Counted from the stretch's first letter, positions 19,790-29,718 are shown. The stretch: 64,000 nucleotides of DNA from Thiocapsa roseopersicina (GCF_900106925.1 NZ_FNNZ01000013.1:108705-172704); one strand, 5' to 3'. Notes: generated from the sequence alone by a model not told the origin. Made by a program: numbers and translations.

Positions 19790-20389
19790 ATGCAACGGCG
19801 ACGCACCGCAGCGGCCCTGCTGCTGCTCGGCGCGACGCTCATGGCCGGTTGCGCACCGATGCTCTTCGGCGCAGCGGCCGTCGGTACCGCCGCGACGGTG
19901 CACGACCGACGCCCTGCAAACGTCATCCTCGACGATCAGCAGATCGAGCTGGAGGCCATGACCGCTTTGCTGCGAAACCCCGATGTCAGGGACCGCTCGC
20001 AGATCTCGGTGACCAGCTACAACCGCACCCTTCTGCTCACCGGCAACGCCGATACGACCGAGGTAGGACAGGAGGCGGCCGCGCTGATGAGCCGAATCGG
20101 CAAGGTGCAACGGGTCGTAGACGAGGTCACGGTCGGCCCCCGACTCGACATGACGCGTCAGGCCGAAGACACCTACATCACCGGCCGCGTCAAGACGGAT
20201 CTGATCGGCGTGCGGCTGCCCGGATTCGACCCGACCCGGGTCAAGGTGGTCACAAACGACGGCGTGGTGTTTCTGATGGGTCTGGTCAGCCCCGCGGAAG
20301 CCGATGCCGCGGCGGAAAAGGCCAGTTACGTCCCGGGCGTCAAACGTGTGGTAAAGCTCTTCGAGTATGTCGACGACAACAACGCCTGA
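19790..20389 (+). CDS. Outer-membrane lipoprotein with two BON domains, DolP-like
   Basis: DolP (YraP) supports outer-membrane integrity and cell division. The 199-residue product starts MQRRRTAAALLLLGATLMAGC, a lipoprotein signal with lipobox MAGC. It contains two BON domains, about residues 45-120 and 125-195, each with the hydrophobic-Gly pattern (TLLLTGNADTTEVGQEA; VVFLMGLVSPAEADAAAEKA). In E. coli diaA lies between yraN and dolP; here it is absent and the two genes are 64 bases apart. Confidence 0.87.
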   Translation: MQRRRTAAALLLLGATLMAGCAPMLFGAAAVGTAATVHDRRPANVILDDQQIELEAMTALLRNPDVRDRSQISVTSYNRTLLLTGNADTTEVGQEAAALMSRIGKVQRVVDEVTVGPRLDMTRQAEDTYITGRVKTDLIGVRLPGFDPTRVKVVTNDGVVFLMGLVSPAEADAAAEKASYVPGVKRVVKLFEYVDDNNA

Positions 20390-21794
20390 GCTGTCGTCGG
20401 GGTTCCTGAAGAGCCTTGCGCGGATCGCCGGCATCGGACGCCTGCTCACGGATCCGGCCGATTGCTGGCCCTATGGATACGACAACAGCCGACTCCACGC
20501 GCTGCCCCGAGCGGTGGTCTTCGCCGACGACGAGGCGCAAATCATGGCGCTGGTCCGACTCTGCCGCGACGCAGGCGTCCCGCTCGTCGCGCGTGGGCGG
20601 GGGACCGGCACCACCGGCGCAACGGTTCCGGACCGCGGCGGCATCGTGCTCTCCTTCGAGCGCATGGATGCCATCCTGCGCATCGCACCGGAGGATCGCC
20701 TCGCCGTCGTCCAGCCCGGGGTGCTCAACGAACAGCTCCAGCAAGCCGTCGGCGCCTTCGGATTCTTCTGGCCGCCGGATCCCACCAGTGCGGCGAGCTG
20801 CAGCGTCGGCGGAAATCTCGCCTACAACTCGGCGGGGCCGAGGGCGGTCAAATATGGAACGCCGCGCGAGAATACGCTCGGACTCACCGCGATCGACGGT
20901 CGCGGCGAGCGACTGCGCACGGGCGTGCTCACGACCAAAGGCGTGGTCGGCTACGACCTGACCCGGCTCATCATCGGCTCGGAGGGCACACTCGCCCTCA
21001 TCACCGAAGCCACGCTGAAGCTCACCCCGCTACCCGAGGCCAAGCGCACGCTGCGCGCCGCCTATGCGGACATCCACGCGGCTGCGGCCGCCGTGTCGGC
21101 GATCATGGCGCAGCCCGTAATCCCCTGCGCTCTGGAGATCATGGACGCCGCGGCGATCCGCACCGTCCGGCGCCATGCGGGCCTCGACCTGCCCGAGGGC
21201 GTTGGGGCACTGCTGATGATCGAGGTCGACGGACCCGCGGCCTGTATCGATCAGTCCGTCACCGCCGTGGCCGCAGCCGCCAACCATGCCGGTCTGATCG
21301 AGCTGCGTCGCGCCGAGTCGGCCGCGGAGGTCGCCGCGCTCTGGAAGACGCGCAAGGCGCTCTCGCCGGCCTTGCGCCATATCGCGCCGAAAAAGATCAA
21401 CGAGGATGTCGTGGTTCCGGTCTCGCGCATGGGCGAGCTCATCGATGGCCTGGAGCGGCTATCGCAGGAGAGCGGCGTGCAGATCGTGAACTTCGGGCAT
21501 GCGGGAAACGGCAACATCCATGTGAATCTCCTGATCGACCCGGACGACCCGGCTGCCGTCGAGAGCGCGCATCGGTGTCTGGACGCCGTGTTTTCGCTCG
21601 TGCTCCAGCTCGGCGGAACACTCTCGGGCGAGCACGGTGTCGGGATCGCCAAGCGCGACTTCGTCGACCGCGAGATCGAGGCACCCGTGCTTGAGCTGAT
21701 GCGCGACATCAAGCGTCAATTCGATCCGGCCGGGATCCTCAATCCCGGAAAAGGCTTTCCGGAGAACGCCCGGGAACCTGAAACGCATCGCTGA
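20367..21794 (+). CDS. FAD-linked oxidase, GlcD/D-lactate dehydrogenase type
   Basis: The 475-residue protein is a VAO-family flavoprotein. An N-terminal FAD-binding PCMH domain has ARGRGTGTTGATVP and PDPTSAASCSVGGNLAYNSAG. A C-terminal FAD-oxidase domain ends with HAGNGNIHVNLL and SGEHGVGIAKRDFV. Such enzymes oxidise glycolate, D-lactate or D-2-hydroxyglutarate; substrate cannot be fixed from sequence. No GlcE or GlcF partner is next to it, which favours a single-subunit D-lactate-type enzyme. It overlaps the dolP end by 23 bases. Confidence 0.85.
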   Translation: MSTTTTPELSSGFLKSLARIAGIGRLLTDPADCWPYGYDNSRLHALPRAVVFADDEAQIMALVRLCRDAGVPLVARGRGTGTTGATVPDRGGIVLSFERMDAILRIAPEDRLAVVQPGVLNEQLQQAVGAFGFFWPPDPTSAASCSVGGNLAYNSAGPRAVKYGTPRENTLGLTAIDGRGERLRTGVLTTKGVVGYDLTRLIIGSEGTLALITEATLKLTPLPEAKRTLRAAYADIHAAAAAVSAIMAQPVIPCALEIMDAAAIRTVRRHAGLDLPEGVGALLMIEVDGPAACIDQSVTAVAAAANHAGLIELRRAESAAEVAALWKTRKALSPALRHIAPKKINEDVVVPVSRMGELIDGLERLSQESGVQIVNFGHAGNGNIHVNLLIDPDDPAAVESAHRCLDAVFSLVLQLGGTLSGEHGVGIAKRDFVDREIEAPVLELMRDIKRQFDPAGILNPGKGFPENAREPETHR

Positions 21795-21820
21795 ACCGAA
21801 ACCAAAGGGTTCGGTATCGG

Positions 21821-24184
21821 CTACTTACCCGGCCGCACCAAGCCGCCGAGCCCGACCGCCTCGAGCGCATCCAGGAGCAGACGTCTCACCGACGCCGCAT
21901 CCTCGCATTGCAGGGCGACCTTGAGCACCTCGCGGGCCCGTGCCCGACTGATGCTGCGGATCACGCGCTTCACGCGCAGCAGGCTTCCCGCACCCATACT
22001 CAGGCTATGCACGCCCATCCCGAGCAGGAGGAAGGTCGCGAGCGGATCCCCCGCCATCTCCCCGCAGACGCTCACCTCGCGGCCATGGACACGGGCGCCC
22101 GCGAGGATCTGCAGCAACGCGCGCAAGACCGCCGGATGAAACTCGTCGTAGAGCTTCGCGACGTGGGCATTGTTGCGATCGACCGCGAGTAGATACTGGG
22201 TAAGGTCGTTGGTCCCGACGGAGAGGAAATCGACGCGTCGCGCCAACGCCTCGCACTGATAGACGGCAGCCGGGACCTCGATCATCACGCCGATCGGCGG
22301 CAATCGGACCTGATAGCCTTCCTCGAGCAGCTCGTCGTGCGCGCGATGGATGAGCAGCAGTGCCTCGTCGACCTCGCCGACCGTGCTGATCATCGGCAAC
22401 AGGATCTGCAGGTTATCCAGCCCGATGGACGCGCGCAGAATGGCGCGAACCTGGGTCAAGAAGATCTCGGGCTGATCCAGCGTGATGCGGATGCCGCGCC
22501 AGCCCAAGAATGGATTGGCCTCGTGCATCGGAAAATAGGGCAACGGCTTGTCACCGCCGATATCCAGGGTGCGGATGGTCACCGGCCGAGGCGCGAACAG
22601 CTCGAGCACTTGCCGATAGTTCGACATCTGCGCGGCCTCGCCGGGGAAGGTATCGCGCACGATGAAGGGTAGCTCGGTGCGGTAGAGTCCGACACCTGCG
22701 GACTCCTCGATGCCGAGCGGGCGCGCCTCGGAGACCAGCCCCGTGTTCAGGTAGAGCGGCACCAGATAGCCGTCCGTGGTCTCGGCCGGGAGATGGCGCA
22801 ATGCCTGGAGCTCGCTGGTCAGGGCCGCGTCGTCTTCGGCGAGACGCTGATACTCGGCGCGAACGGTCGGGCCGGGCGCGACATAGACCCGCCCGCGGTA
22901 ACCGTCCACCACCAGCTCGCGTCCCTCGACACGCCCGACCGGCAGATCGGCAACGGCCATTGCCGCCGGCACGCCCATCCCGCGCGCCAGGATGCCGACA
23001 TGTGAGGAGCCCGAGCCGGTGGTGGAGACGATCCCGGCCAACATCTCGCGCGGGACGTCGGCGATCTGCATGGCGCTGAGCTCGTCGCCGACCAGGATGG
23101 TGTTGGGCACGTACTGGATCGGCGCCGCGGTCAGCTTCTGCAGATGAGTCAGGATGCAGCGACCGAGATCGCGAACATCCGATGCACGCTCGCGCAGATA
23201 GGCGTCGTCCATGTCGTCGAACACCTTGGCGTGCTCGGCGATGGTCTCGCGTAAGGCTCCGGGCGCCCAGTTGCCGGCGCGGATGCGCGATAGGGTCCCG
23301 TCGATCAGGGTGTCGCTCTCGAGCATGAGACGCCAAGCGTCGAACAGGGCCATGTCCTCGGCGCTGAGATGCGCTTGGGTCCGCACCGCGAAGCGGTCCA
23401 AGTCCTCGGCCACATGTTCAACGGCACCGAGAAAATCCTTGGCCTCGTTGTCGAGGTTCTCGGCGCGCCGATCCGGAACGGCGTTGAGATCGGCCGGCGG
23501 ATAGACCACCACGGCGGTCCCGATGCCGATGCCGGGCGAGGCCGGCAAGCCGGGCAGGAAGCGCTGCGGGATCCCGTCGTCCTGCAGACGCGCCAGCTCG
23601 CCGTTGGTGCGCGCGAAGGTGATGGCGCCGGCCAGCTGCGATGCGAGGGTCACTACGAAGGTGACCTCGTCGTCGCCGAAATGGCGTTTCTCGCGTTGCC
23701 GCAGGACCAGCACGCCCAAGACCTTGCGATTCTGGATGATGGGCGCGCCGAGGAACCCGTGATAGTGCTCTTCCCCGGTATCCGTGATGCGTTGGTAGCG
23801 CGGATGGCTGACCGCGTCGTCCAGGTTGATCGGCTCGGCGCGCTCGCTGACCAACCCGATCAGCCCTCGCCCCAGCTCCAATCGCACCCGACCGACCGCC
23901 TTGGCGCGCAGTCCGTCGGTGGCATGCAGGACATGCCGACGGTTATCGAAATCGTTGAGATAGACCGAGCAGACGTCGGCCCCGACGGCCTGTTTGACCC
24001 GCTGTACGATGATGGTAAGCGCACGCTCGAGGTCGGGGGCGTTGTTGACCTCCTGCACGATGCGACGCAGCGATTCGAGCATCGGCAAGCGTTGGCTCGC
24101 AGCCGCCGAGGATCCGGCGACCGACACGCCGCTGTCGAGCCCGACCGACCCTCGCTCGAGGTGCTCCGCGGCGCGACCTGTCAT
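21821..24184 (-). CDS. ptsP: PEP-protein phosphotransferase of the nitrogen PTS (PtsP)
   Basis: PtsP (EI-Ntr) passes phosphate from PEP to NPr in a regulatory phosphorelay. Of 787 residues, about 35-190 form a GAF domain ([21 protein letters not shown]). The EI N-domain and the phosphohistidine segment [14 protein letters not shown] (His395) follow, then the PEP-binding TIM barrel. The ATG at 24184 overlaps the rppH stop (ATGA). An internal Met35 ([16 protein letters not shown]) matches the E. coli N-terminus, so the first 34 residues may be extra. rppH-ptsP is the standard gammaproteobacterial pair. Confidence 0.93.
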   Translation of the reverse strand: MTGRAAEHLERGSVGLDSGVSVAGSSAAASQRLPMLESLRRIVQEVNNAPDLERALTIIVQRVKQAVGADVCSVYLNDFDNRRHVLHATDGLRAKAVGRVRLELGRGLIGLVSERAEPINLDDAVSHPRYQRITDTGEEHYHGFLGAPIIQNRKVLGVLVLRQREKRHFGDDEVTFVVTLASQLAGAITFARTNGELARLQDDGIPQRFLPGLPASPGIGIGTAVVVYPPADLNAVPDRRAENLDNEAKDFLGAVEHVAEDLDRFAVRTQAHLSAEDMALFDAWRLMLESDTLIDGTLSRIRAGNWAPGALRETIAEHAKVFDDMDDAYLRERASDVRDLGRCILTHLQKLTAAPIQYVPNTILVGDELSAMQIADVPREMLAGIVSTTGSGSSHVGILARGMGVPAAMAVADLPVGRVEGRELVVDGYRGRVYVAPGPTVRAEYQRLAEDDAALTSELQALRHLPAETTDGYLVPLYLNTGLVSEARPLGIEESAGVGLYRTELPFIVRDTFPGEAAQMSNYRQVLELFAPRPVTIRTLDIGGDKPLPYFPMHEANPFLGWRGIRITLDQPEIFLTQVRAILRASIGLDNLQILLPMISTVGEVDEALLLIHRAHDELLEEGYQVRLPPIGVMIEVPAAVYQCEALARRVDFLSVGTNDLTQYLLAVDRNNAHVAKLYDEFHPAVLRALLQILAGARVHGREVSVCGEMAGDPLATFLLLGMGVHSLSMGAGSLLRVKRVIRSISRARAREVLKVALQCEDAASVRRLLLDALEAVGLGGLVRPGK

Positions 24185-24720
24185 CGTCCGCGCTGATGCA
24201 TCAAGCCGACCACCCGGGACTGGACGTCCTCACGGGCGGGCGGACCCTCCGGGTACAGGCTCGGGGCGAGCTCCTCGAGCGCCTGCATGTAGACACGGCG
24301 CTTGAAGTAGACCACCTCGTGCAGCGGCTGCCAGTAGCGCACCCAGCGCCAGGCATCGAATTCGGGCTTGTCGGTCCGATCAAGACAGAAGGCGTCCTCG
24401 CCGCAATCCACCCGCAACATGAACCACACCTGCTTCTGACCGATGCAGGTCGGACCGCAATGCCGACGGATGTAGCGTTTGGGAAGGTGATATCTAAGCC
24501 AACCGCGGGTGCAGGCGAGGATGGTGACCTGCCGGGGCTGAAGCCCGACCTCCTCCTCGAGCTCGCGATACATGGCCTGCTCGGGCGTCTCGTCGGAATG
24601 AATCCCCCCCTGCGGAAACTGCCAGGCGTTCTGGCCGACGCGACGACCCCAAAATAGACGCCGGTCCTGATTGCTCAGGATAATGCCGACGTTGGGTCTG
24701 AAACCGTCGTGATCGATCAA
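24181..24720 (-). CDS. rppH: RNA pyrophosphohydrolase RppH
   Basis: RppH removes pyrophosphate from mRNA 5' ends and triggers decay. The Nudix box is clear ([20 protein letters not shown], continuing VGL), preceded by [21 protein letters not shown]. From the TTG at 24720 ([12 protein letters not shown]) the product is about 179 residues, matching the family. The open frame extends to 24807 through in-frame ATGs, so the start is not certain. It is coupled to ptsP. Confidence 0.9.
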   Translation of the reverse strand: MIDHDGFRPNVGIILSNQDRRLFWGRRVGQNAWQFPQGGIHSDETPEQAMYRELEEEVGLQPRQVTILACTRGWLRYHLPKRYIRRHCGPTCIGQKQVWFMLRVDCGEDAFCLDRTDKPEFDAWRWVRYWQPLHEVVYFKRRVYMQALEELAPSLYPEGPPAREDVQSRVVGLMHQRGR

Positions 24721-24993
24721 GGAAACGAGTCCGTGAGGCCATGTTGCCTCATTCTTCCACATCCGGCGCATGACCGGCAAGCAGACACCTGTATAAGCGA
24801 TTGCCACTCAACGGCTTTCGCATGCCCTCGGAAACGGCCTCGAGGCCCCGTCGGGTATCGGGCGAAGGCGCCCGCCACGGCTTGAAACCCCGGTATGATT
24901 CCGCGAACATCCGGCGAGGCGACGCAACGCGCCGGCATCCGAGCAGGAAGCCGATGCGCATCGCACCGCGAGACATCAACCGAAGGACAAGAC

Positions 24994-25650
24994 ATGGCGC
25001 TGGCGATCTTCGATCTGGACAACACCCTCCTGGCAGGCGACTCCGATTATCTGTGGGGCCGATTCCTCGCCGCCGAGGGGATCGTCGATGCAGACTATTA
25101 CGAGAGCGAGAACGAGCGCTTCTATCGCGAATACAAGGATGGAACCCTGGATATCGCGGAATTCTTGAGGTTCTCCCTGCGACCGCTGCGCGAGCACCCG
25201 CGCGCGCATCTCGAAGCACTGCGCGAGCGGTTCGTCGCCGAGCTAATCGAGCCCATCATGCTCCCGGCCGCCAAAAACCTCGTGGAGTCGCACCGCGAGG
25301 TCGGAGACACCCTCATGATCATCACGGCGACCAATGCCTTCGTCACGGCGCCGATCGCGCAGCGCTTCGGAATCGCCCACCTGATCGCGACGCTGCCGGC
25401 CGAGGAGAACGGGCGCTTCACCGGCGAGCCCTCCGGCCAACCGGCGTTCCGGGAGGGCAAGGTCGAGCGTCTGCAGACCTGGCTGCGCGAGCATCGGGAG
25501 ACGCTCGGCGGGAGCAGCTTCTACAGCGACTCGCACAACGATCTTCCCCTCCTGGAACGCGTCGACCGGCCGGTTGCGGTCGACCCCGATCCGCAGCTGC
25601 GCGAGACGGCCCGGTCGCGCGGTTGGCCGGTCATCTCGCTGAGACCCTGA
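24994..25650 (+). CDS. HAD-IB family phosphatase
   Basis: The 218-residue protein is a SerB-like HAD phosphatase. It has motif I FDLDNTLL, a helical cap, motif II IITATN, a motif III Lys in EGKVERL, and motif IV YSDSHNDLPLL. Related proteins act on phosphoserine, histidinol phosphate or phospholipid head groups; the substrate here is unknown. A purine-rich GAAGGACAAG lies directly before the ATG. It precedes olsB by about 130 bases on the same strand and may belong with the lipid genes. Confidence 0.86.
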   Translation: MALAIFDLDNTLLAGDSDYLWGRFLAAEGIVDADYYESENERFYREYKDGTLDIAEFLRFSLRPLREHPRAHLEALRERFVAELIEPIMLPAAKNLVESHREVGDTLMIITATNAFVTAPIAQRFGIAHLIATLPAEENGRFTGEPSGQPAFREGKVERLQTWLREHRETLGGSSFYSDSHNDLPLLERVDRPVAVDPDPQLRETARSRGWPVISLRP

Positions 25651-25781
25651 AGCCGGGTCGCAACGCCGCCCGCGCCCCTCACCGAGGCGTTCACATCGAC
25701 GTCACGCAGCCCACATACCCCCGCAATACTCCGTATCTATGATTGCCCTCCACGCAAAGGTTCTTTTTCCGAGGGCATGCA

Positions 25782-26549
25782 ATGGTTGCGACTGCGTCTG
25801 CGTTGACCGCCAAGCGCGGGGAACGCCTCTTCGTCGAGCTCGCCGCGTCCGAGTCGGAGATCCGCGAGGCCCAGGCGCTCAGGTATCGGGTCTTCGGCGA
25901 GGAGTTGGGCGCAAAACTGAAGACGGGCTTGAGCGGACTGGATGTTGACGAGCTCGACGCCTACTGCCAGCACCTCCTGGTGCGAGACACGCGCACCGGC
26001 GAGGTCGTCGGCTGTACGCGCATCCTGACCGACCGCAACGCCGCGCGCATCGGTCGGTTCTATTCCGAGAGCGAATTCGACTTGGGAGCGATCCCCCGGC
26101 TTAAGGGACGCCTCCTGGAGGTCGGTCGCACCTGCATCTCGGCGGAGTTTCGACAAGGACCGGCGATTGCCGTGCTCTGGTCCGGCCTGGCCGGATTTAT
26201 CCAGCTCCACGGCTTCGATTATCTGTTCGGCTGCGCCAGCATGCCGCTCGGCGAGAACGATCTCCAAGCCGCGGCCATCATGAACCGCTTGCGACGACAC
26301 GCCATGGTCTCGCCCGAGTTGCGCGTGGTCCCGCGGGTGCCGCTGCGCACCGCACAGGTGCCCGACGATGTCCTGGATGCGCCGCTGCCGGCCTTGCTGC
26401 GCACCTACGTGAGGCTGGGCGCAAAGGTCTGCGGAGAGCCCTGTCGCGACCCTGATTTCGGCGTGGCGGATGTGCTCATGCTGCTCGATGTGGATGCGCT
26501 GAATCCGACCTACTCGCGACACTTTTTCGAGCGCACCGCGAGTCTGTGA
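25782..26549 (+). CDS. olsB: L-ornithine N-alpha-acyltransferase OlsB
   Basis: OlsB transfers a 3-hydroxyacyl chain from ACP to ornithine, the first step to ornithine lipids. The 255-residue GNAT-type product has FVELAASESEIREAQALRYRVF, LVRDTRTGEVVGCTRIL, and the typical LLEVGRTCISAEFRQGPAI followed by YLFGCASMPLGEND. I chose the ATG at 25782, preceded by GAGGG, over a TTG at 25743. An olsA-like gene follows four bases after its stop, which strengthens the assignment. Similar GNATs occur in hemolysin-like annotations. Confidence 0.83.
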   Translation: MVATASALTAKRGERLFVELAASESEIREAQALRYRVFGEELGAKLKTGLSGLDVDELDAYCQHLLVRDTRTGEVVGCTRILTDRNAARIGRFYSESEFDLGAIPRLKGRLLEVGRTCISAEFRQGPAIAVLWSGLAGFIQLHGFDYLFGCASMPLGENDLQAAAIMNRLRRHAMVSPELRVVPRVPLRTAQVPDDVLDAPLPALLRTYVRLGAKVCGEPCRDPDFGVADVLMLLDVDALNPTYSRHFFERTASL

Positions 26550-26553
26550 CCCG

Positions 26554-27420
26554 ATGAGACACGTGCGGTCGATCCGCAGGCTTGCACTGATCCTCGCTCA
26601 CTTGAGCAAAGGTGCGACGCTCGCGCTCTACATCGGGCTCCTTTCGCGACTCGGCCGACGACCGCCGCCGGTCGCGGCCATGACCCGACGCTGGCAACGA
26701 CGGCTCTGCGAGATTCTGGGCATCCGGATTCACGTCCGCGGCTGCGTGCAGCCCGGATGTCTCCTGATCGGCAACCATATCTCCTGGCTCGACATCCCCG
26801 TGGTCGGCGCACACGGCGAGATCGCGTTCCTCTCCAAGGCCGAGGTGCGCGATTGGCCCCTGATCGGCTGGCTGGCGGAGACCGCGGGCACCTTGTTCGT
26901 CGAGCGCGGCGCCATCCGCATCGACGAGATTGCCGGCATGCTCCGCAAGATCGGCGGCGAGCAGACCTTGATGCTCTTTCCCGAGGGCACGACAAGCGAT
27001 GGCTCGGGCGTACTGCGATTCCACCCGCGTCTCTTCGCGCTTGCGCAGGAGACCGGGCTGAGGATTCAGCCGGTAGCCATCGCCTACCGCGGCCACCCAG
27101 AGGAGATGCCGGACAACGTTGCGCCCTTCATCGGCGACGACACCCTACTCGCCCATCTGCTGCGGGTGATTCGCCACCCCGGGCTCACCGCGGAGGTCCA
27201 TTTCCTCCCGCCGGTCGCGATCGACGACGACAACAACACCCGGCGTCTCCTCGCCGAGCGCACCCGCACCGCGATCGTCGAGGCACTCGGCATGCAACCG
27301 GACGCCGTGCCGCAACGCTCGCTCGGCGCGCGTCCGGAACCGCCCCCGGGCGTGATTGCAGACCCGACCCCGGGCCGCCCGGAATCCATACCGACGGGTG
27401 GAATGGCCCATGTCGTCTGA
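26554..27420 (+). CDS. olsA: 1-acyl-glycerol-3-phosphate/lyso-ornithine lipid acyltransferase OlsA
   Basis: This PlsC-family enzyme would O-acylate lyso-ornithine lipid made by OlsB. The 288-residue protein has a membrane segment near the N-terminus, the catalytic HxxxxD motif in NHISWLDIP, EVRDWPLIGWLAE, TLFVERG and the substrate motif FPEGTTSDG. It may also acylate lysophosphatidate. Its 3' end overlaps the next gene by 11 bases. Confidence 0.84.
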   Translation: MRHVRSIRRLALILAHLSKGATLALYIGLLSRLGRRPPPVAAMTRRWQRRLCEILGIRIHVRGCVQPGCLLIGNHISWLDIPVVGAHGEIAFLSKAEVRDWPLIGWLAETAGTLFVERGAIRIDEIAGMLRKIGGEQTLMLFPEGTTSDGSGVLRFHPRLFALAQETGLRIQPVAIAYRGHPEEMPDNVAPFIGDDTLLAHLLRVIRHPGLTAEVHFLPPVAIDDDNNTRRLLAERTRTAIVEALGMQPDAVPQRSLGARPEPPPGVIADPTPGRPESIPTGGMAHVV

Positions 27421-28645
27421 CATCAGCCCGCGGGACACCGATAGGGTTTCCGGGCGTCTGCGCATCGCGATCGTCACCGAGACCTATCCGCCCGAGATCA
27501 ACGGCGTCGCCCACACCATGCGGCATCTCGCCGAGGGCTTGGCCGAGCGCGGGCATGCCGTTCAACTCATCCGCCCTCGACAGCACGGCGAGCAACGCGA
27601 CCCGGCTGCACCGACGCTCGGCCGAATCGGCGTACACCTCGTCCCCGGCCTGCCGATCCCCGGTTACCGAGGTCTGCGATTCGGACTGCCGGTCTATTGG
27701 CGGCTGCGCCGCCTCTGGGGCCGCGCCGCGCCGGACCTCGTCTACATCGCGACCCAGGGCCCACTCGGCCACGCCGCGCTCTCCGCCGCGCACCGTCGCG
27801 GGATCCCGACGGTGACGGGATTTCACACCCAGTTTCAGCAGTACAGTCAACATTACGGCCTCGGCATCTTCACCCATCAGATCGCCGAGACGCTGCGTCA
27901 TTTCCACAACCGATCGGATGCGACCCTGGTCCCCACCGCCGAGCTCAAGGCGGAGCTTTCGCGCGAGGGATTCCACGATGTCCACGTCTTCGGCCGCGGC
28001 GTGGACGTCGATCTCTTCTCGCCCGCTTGGCGAAACGAGGCGTTGAGACGCAGCTGGGGCTGCGACGAGGAGACCTTGGCCGTACTCTATGTCGGGCGGA
28101 TTGCACCGGAGAAGAATCTCGATCTCGCGCGGGACGCCTTTCAGGCGATTCAATCGACTCGACCGAAGGCGCGTTTCATCCTGGTCGGGGAGGGGCCTGC
28201 ACGGGAGCAGATCCAACGCGAAAACCCCGGTTTCATCTGTCCAGGGTCCAAAATCGGCGTCGAGCTCTCGAAATATTACGCCTCGGGCGATCTCTTCCTC
28301 TTTCCGAGCCTGACCGAGACCTTCGGAAACGTGGTGCTCGAGGCGATGGCCAGCGGTCTACCGGTCGTCGCTTTCGATTATGCCGCGGCTCGATCTCTGA
28401 TTGATCCCGGGCGGAACGGGGTTACATTACCGTCAGGAGATCGTGAAGCGTTCATCGCTGCGGGATGCGAGCTGGCTCGCGACCTGCCACGCGTCCGAAA
28501 GCTCGGAGAACAGGCCCGCCGCGCGGCCGAGGAGATCAGTTGGGACCGCGTCATCCGGAGCGTCGAGGACCGTCTCTTTCAGGTCATCCACCGACAACGT
28601 GGAACGGAGGCTTGCCGTGCGACTGTGGCTACAACATCTGAATGA
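27410..28645 (+). CDS. GT4 family glycosyltransferase
   Basis: The 411-residue GT-B enzyme opens with LRIAIVTETYPPEINGVAHT, has AVLYVGRIAPEKNLDLARDA, and carries the retaining-GT4 EX7E motif in LTETFGNVVLEAMASGLPVV. It resembles GDP-mannose-dependent mannosyltransferases and SqdX/MgtA-type lipid glycosyltransferases. Sugar and acceptor cannot be read from sequence. It overlaps olsA at its start and the PAP2 gene at its end, so all three are probably one transcript and the acceptor may be a lipid. Confidence 0.83.
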   Translation: MSSDISPRDTDRVSGRLRIAIVTETYPPEINGVAHTMRHLAEGLAERGHAVQLIRPRQHGEQRDPAAPTLGRIGVHLVPGLPIPGYRGLRFGLPVYWRLRRLWGRAAPDLVYIATQGPLGHAALSAAHRRGIPTVTGFHTQFQQYSQHYGLGIFTHQIAETLRHFHNRSDATLVPTAELKAELSREGFHDVHVFGRGVDVDLFSPAWRNEALRRSWGCDEETLAVLYVGRIAPEKNLDLARDAFQAIQSTRPKARFILVGEGPAREQIQRENPGFICPGSKIGVELSKYYASGDLFLFPSLTETFGNVVLEAMASGLPVVAFDYAAARSLIDPGRNGVTLPSGDREAFIAAGCELARDLPRVRKLGEQARRAAEEISWDRVIRSVEDRLFQVIHRQRGTEACRATVATTSE

Positions 28646-29144
28646 GATCGAGGTATCGCTCTGCCGCGCCTGGAGCCGCGGCGGTCGGCGCCGGTGGATT
28701 CAACGCCCTTTCGCCGTCGTCAGTCGGCTCGGCGACGGGGTCTTTTGGTACAGCTTGATCGCCATCCTGCCGCTGACCCACGGACTCCTCGGCCTCAAGG
28801 CCAGTGTGCACATGCTCGTCACCGGGGGCGTCGCGCTCGCGCTCTACAAGTCGCTGAAGGTCTATACGCGGCGCGAACGACCCTGTCACTATGCCGCCGA
28901 GATCATCGCCCTGGTCCCGCCGCTCGACCGCTACAGCTTTCCCTCCGGCCATACGCTTCATGCCGTAAGCTTCTCGAGCGTCGCCATCTACTATGTTCCC
29001 GAGCTCGCCTGGATTCTCGTGCCCTTCACCATGCTGGTCGCCAGCTCGCGGATCATTCTCGGCCTGCACTATCCCAGCGATGTGCTGGTCGCGACCCTGA
29101 TCGGACTCGCACTGGCCTTTACCGGCATCCTGATGGTTGCTTGA
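28617..29144 (+). CDS. PAP2-superfamily phosphatase
   Basis: The 175-residue membrane protein carries the three PAP2 motifs: KVYTRRERP, the catalytic FPSGHTLHA, and SRIILGLHYPSD. Four to five hydrophobic segments are present. Such enzymes dephosphorylate phosphatidate, undecaprenyl pyrophosphate or similar lipids. The GTG at 28617 is preceded at good spacing by GGAACGGAGG, which decides the start. It overlaps the glycosyltransferase by 29 bases and ends before a strong terminator. Confidence 0.86.
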   Translation: MRLWLQHLNEIEVSLCRAWSRGGRRRWIQRPFAVVSRLGDGVFWYSLIAILPLTHGLLGLKASVHMLVTGGVALALYKSLKVYTRRERPCHYAAEIIALVPPLDRYSFPSGHTLHAVSFSSVAIYYVPELAWILVPFTMLVASSRIILGLHYPSDVLVATLIGLALAFTGILMVA

Positions 29145-29204
29145 CCCTATTCGACTGTGGCCGCGACACACCGAGCTCGCATTTTGGCTGAAGGCCAAAA
29201 ACAA

Positions 29205-29232
29205 AAAAGGCCGGGCGACGGCCCGGCCTTTT
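29205..29232. terminator. Bidirectional Rho-independent terminator
   Basis: A perfect 12-base stem (AAAAGGCCGGGC / GCCCGGCCTTTT) with loop GACG is flanked by A-rich sequence on one side and T's on the other. It lies between the convergent PAP2 and sulfur globule genes and can serve both. Confidence 0.88.
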
Positions 29233-29272
29233 CGTGGCGGTGCACACGAGGTGCGCCGGCCGATCGGGGGTC

Positions 29273-29644
29273 TTACTTGGCCTCTGGCTGAGCCGGAGCA
29301 ACTGGCGCCACCGGGGCAACGGGCGCTGCGTAGGGGTAGGCGTAGGGGTAACCGCCGCCGTAGTAAGGAGCACCGTAGCCGTAGGGAGCACCGTAACCGT
29401 AGTAGGGGTTGTTGTAGCCGTAGCCGCGACCCAGACCGCGACCGTAGCCGCGCCCGGTACCGCCGCCGCTCATGCCGAAGTTGAAATCACCGTAGCCGTC
29501 GCCGAACATGTCGCTGAAGGCATCGCCGAGACCGGAGCCGTAGCCGGGACCGTAACCGCCGTAACCCGGGCCCCACCAAGCGGACGCGGAAGCGGAGGCA
29601 CCGAGGAGGGCAGCGACGGCAGCAGCAGTAGCAAGCTTGTTCAT
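29273..29644 (-). CDS. Sulfur globule protein, SgpA/SgpB type
   Basis: These small secreted proteins form the envelope of periplasmic sulfur globules in purple sulfur bacteria. The 123-residue product has a Sec signal peptide ([20 protein letters not shown], cut before or near SAWW). A Gly/Tyr-rich mature part follows ([34 protein letters not shown]), then a Pro/Ala-Val tail with three APV repeats. Composition, signal peptide and [12 protein letters not shown] segment match the SgpA/SgpB proteins known from Allochromatium vinosum. Which paralogue it is cannot be settled. GGAGA precedes the ATG. Confidence 0.87.
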   Translation of the reverse strand: MNKLATAAAVAALLGASASASAWWGPGYGGYGPGYGSGLGDAFSDMFGDGYGDFNFGMSGGGTGRGYGRGLGRGYGYNNPYYGYGAPYGYGAPYYGGGYPYAYPYAAPVAPVAPVAPAQPEAK

Positions 29645-29682
29645 TCTATTCTCCGAATCGATTTACGTTGTTGGCAGCAAGC

Positions 29683-29705
29683 GTGGATGCCTTATCAACA
29701 TCCAC
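29683..29705 (-). promoter_or_regulatory. Stem-loop at the 5' end of the sulfur globule mRNA
   Basis: GTGGATG and CATCCAC form a perfect 7-base stem around a 9-base loop. The predicted transcription start (about 29706) places it right at the mRNA 5' end, about 38 bases before the start codon. Such 5' hairpins can stabilise abundant mRNAs. Confidence 0.5.
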
Positions 29706-29712
29706 GGAACGC

Positions 29713-29718
29713 ATTATA
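29713..29718 (-). promoter_or_regulatory. -10 box of the sulfur globule gene
   Basis: A perfect TATAAT is read on the minus strand in a markedly AT-rich stretch (about 29713-29770). The -35 region is not a good TTGACA match, which may mean activator dependence. Confidence 0.55.
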
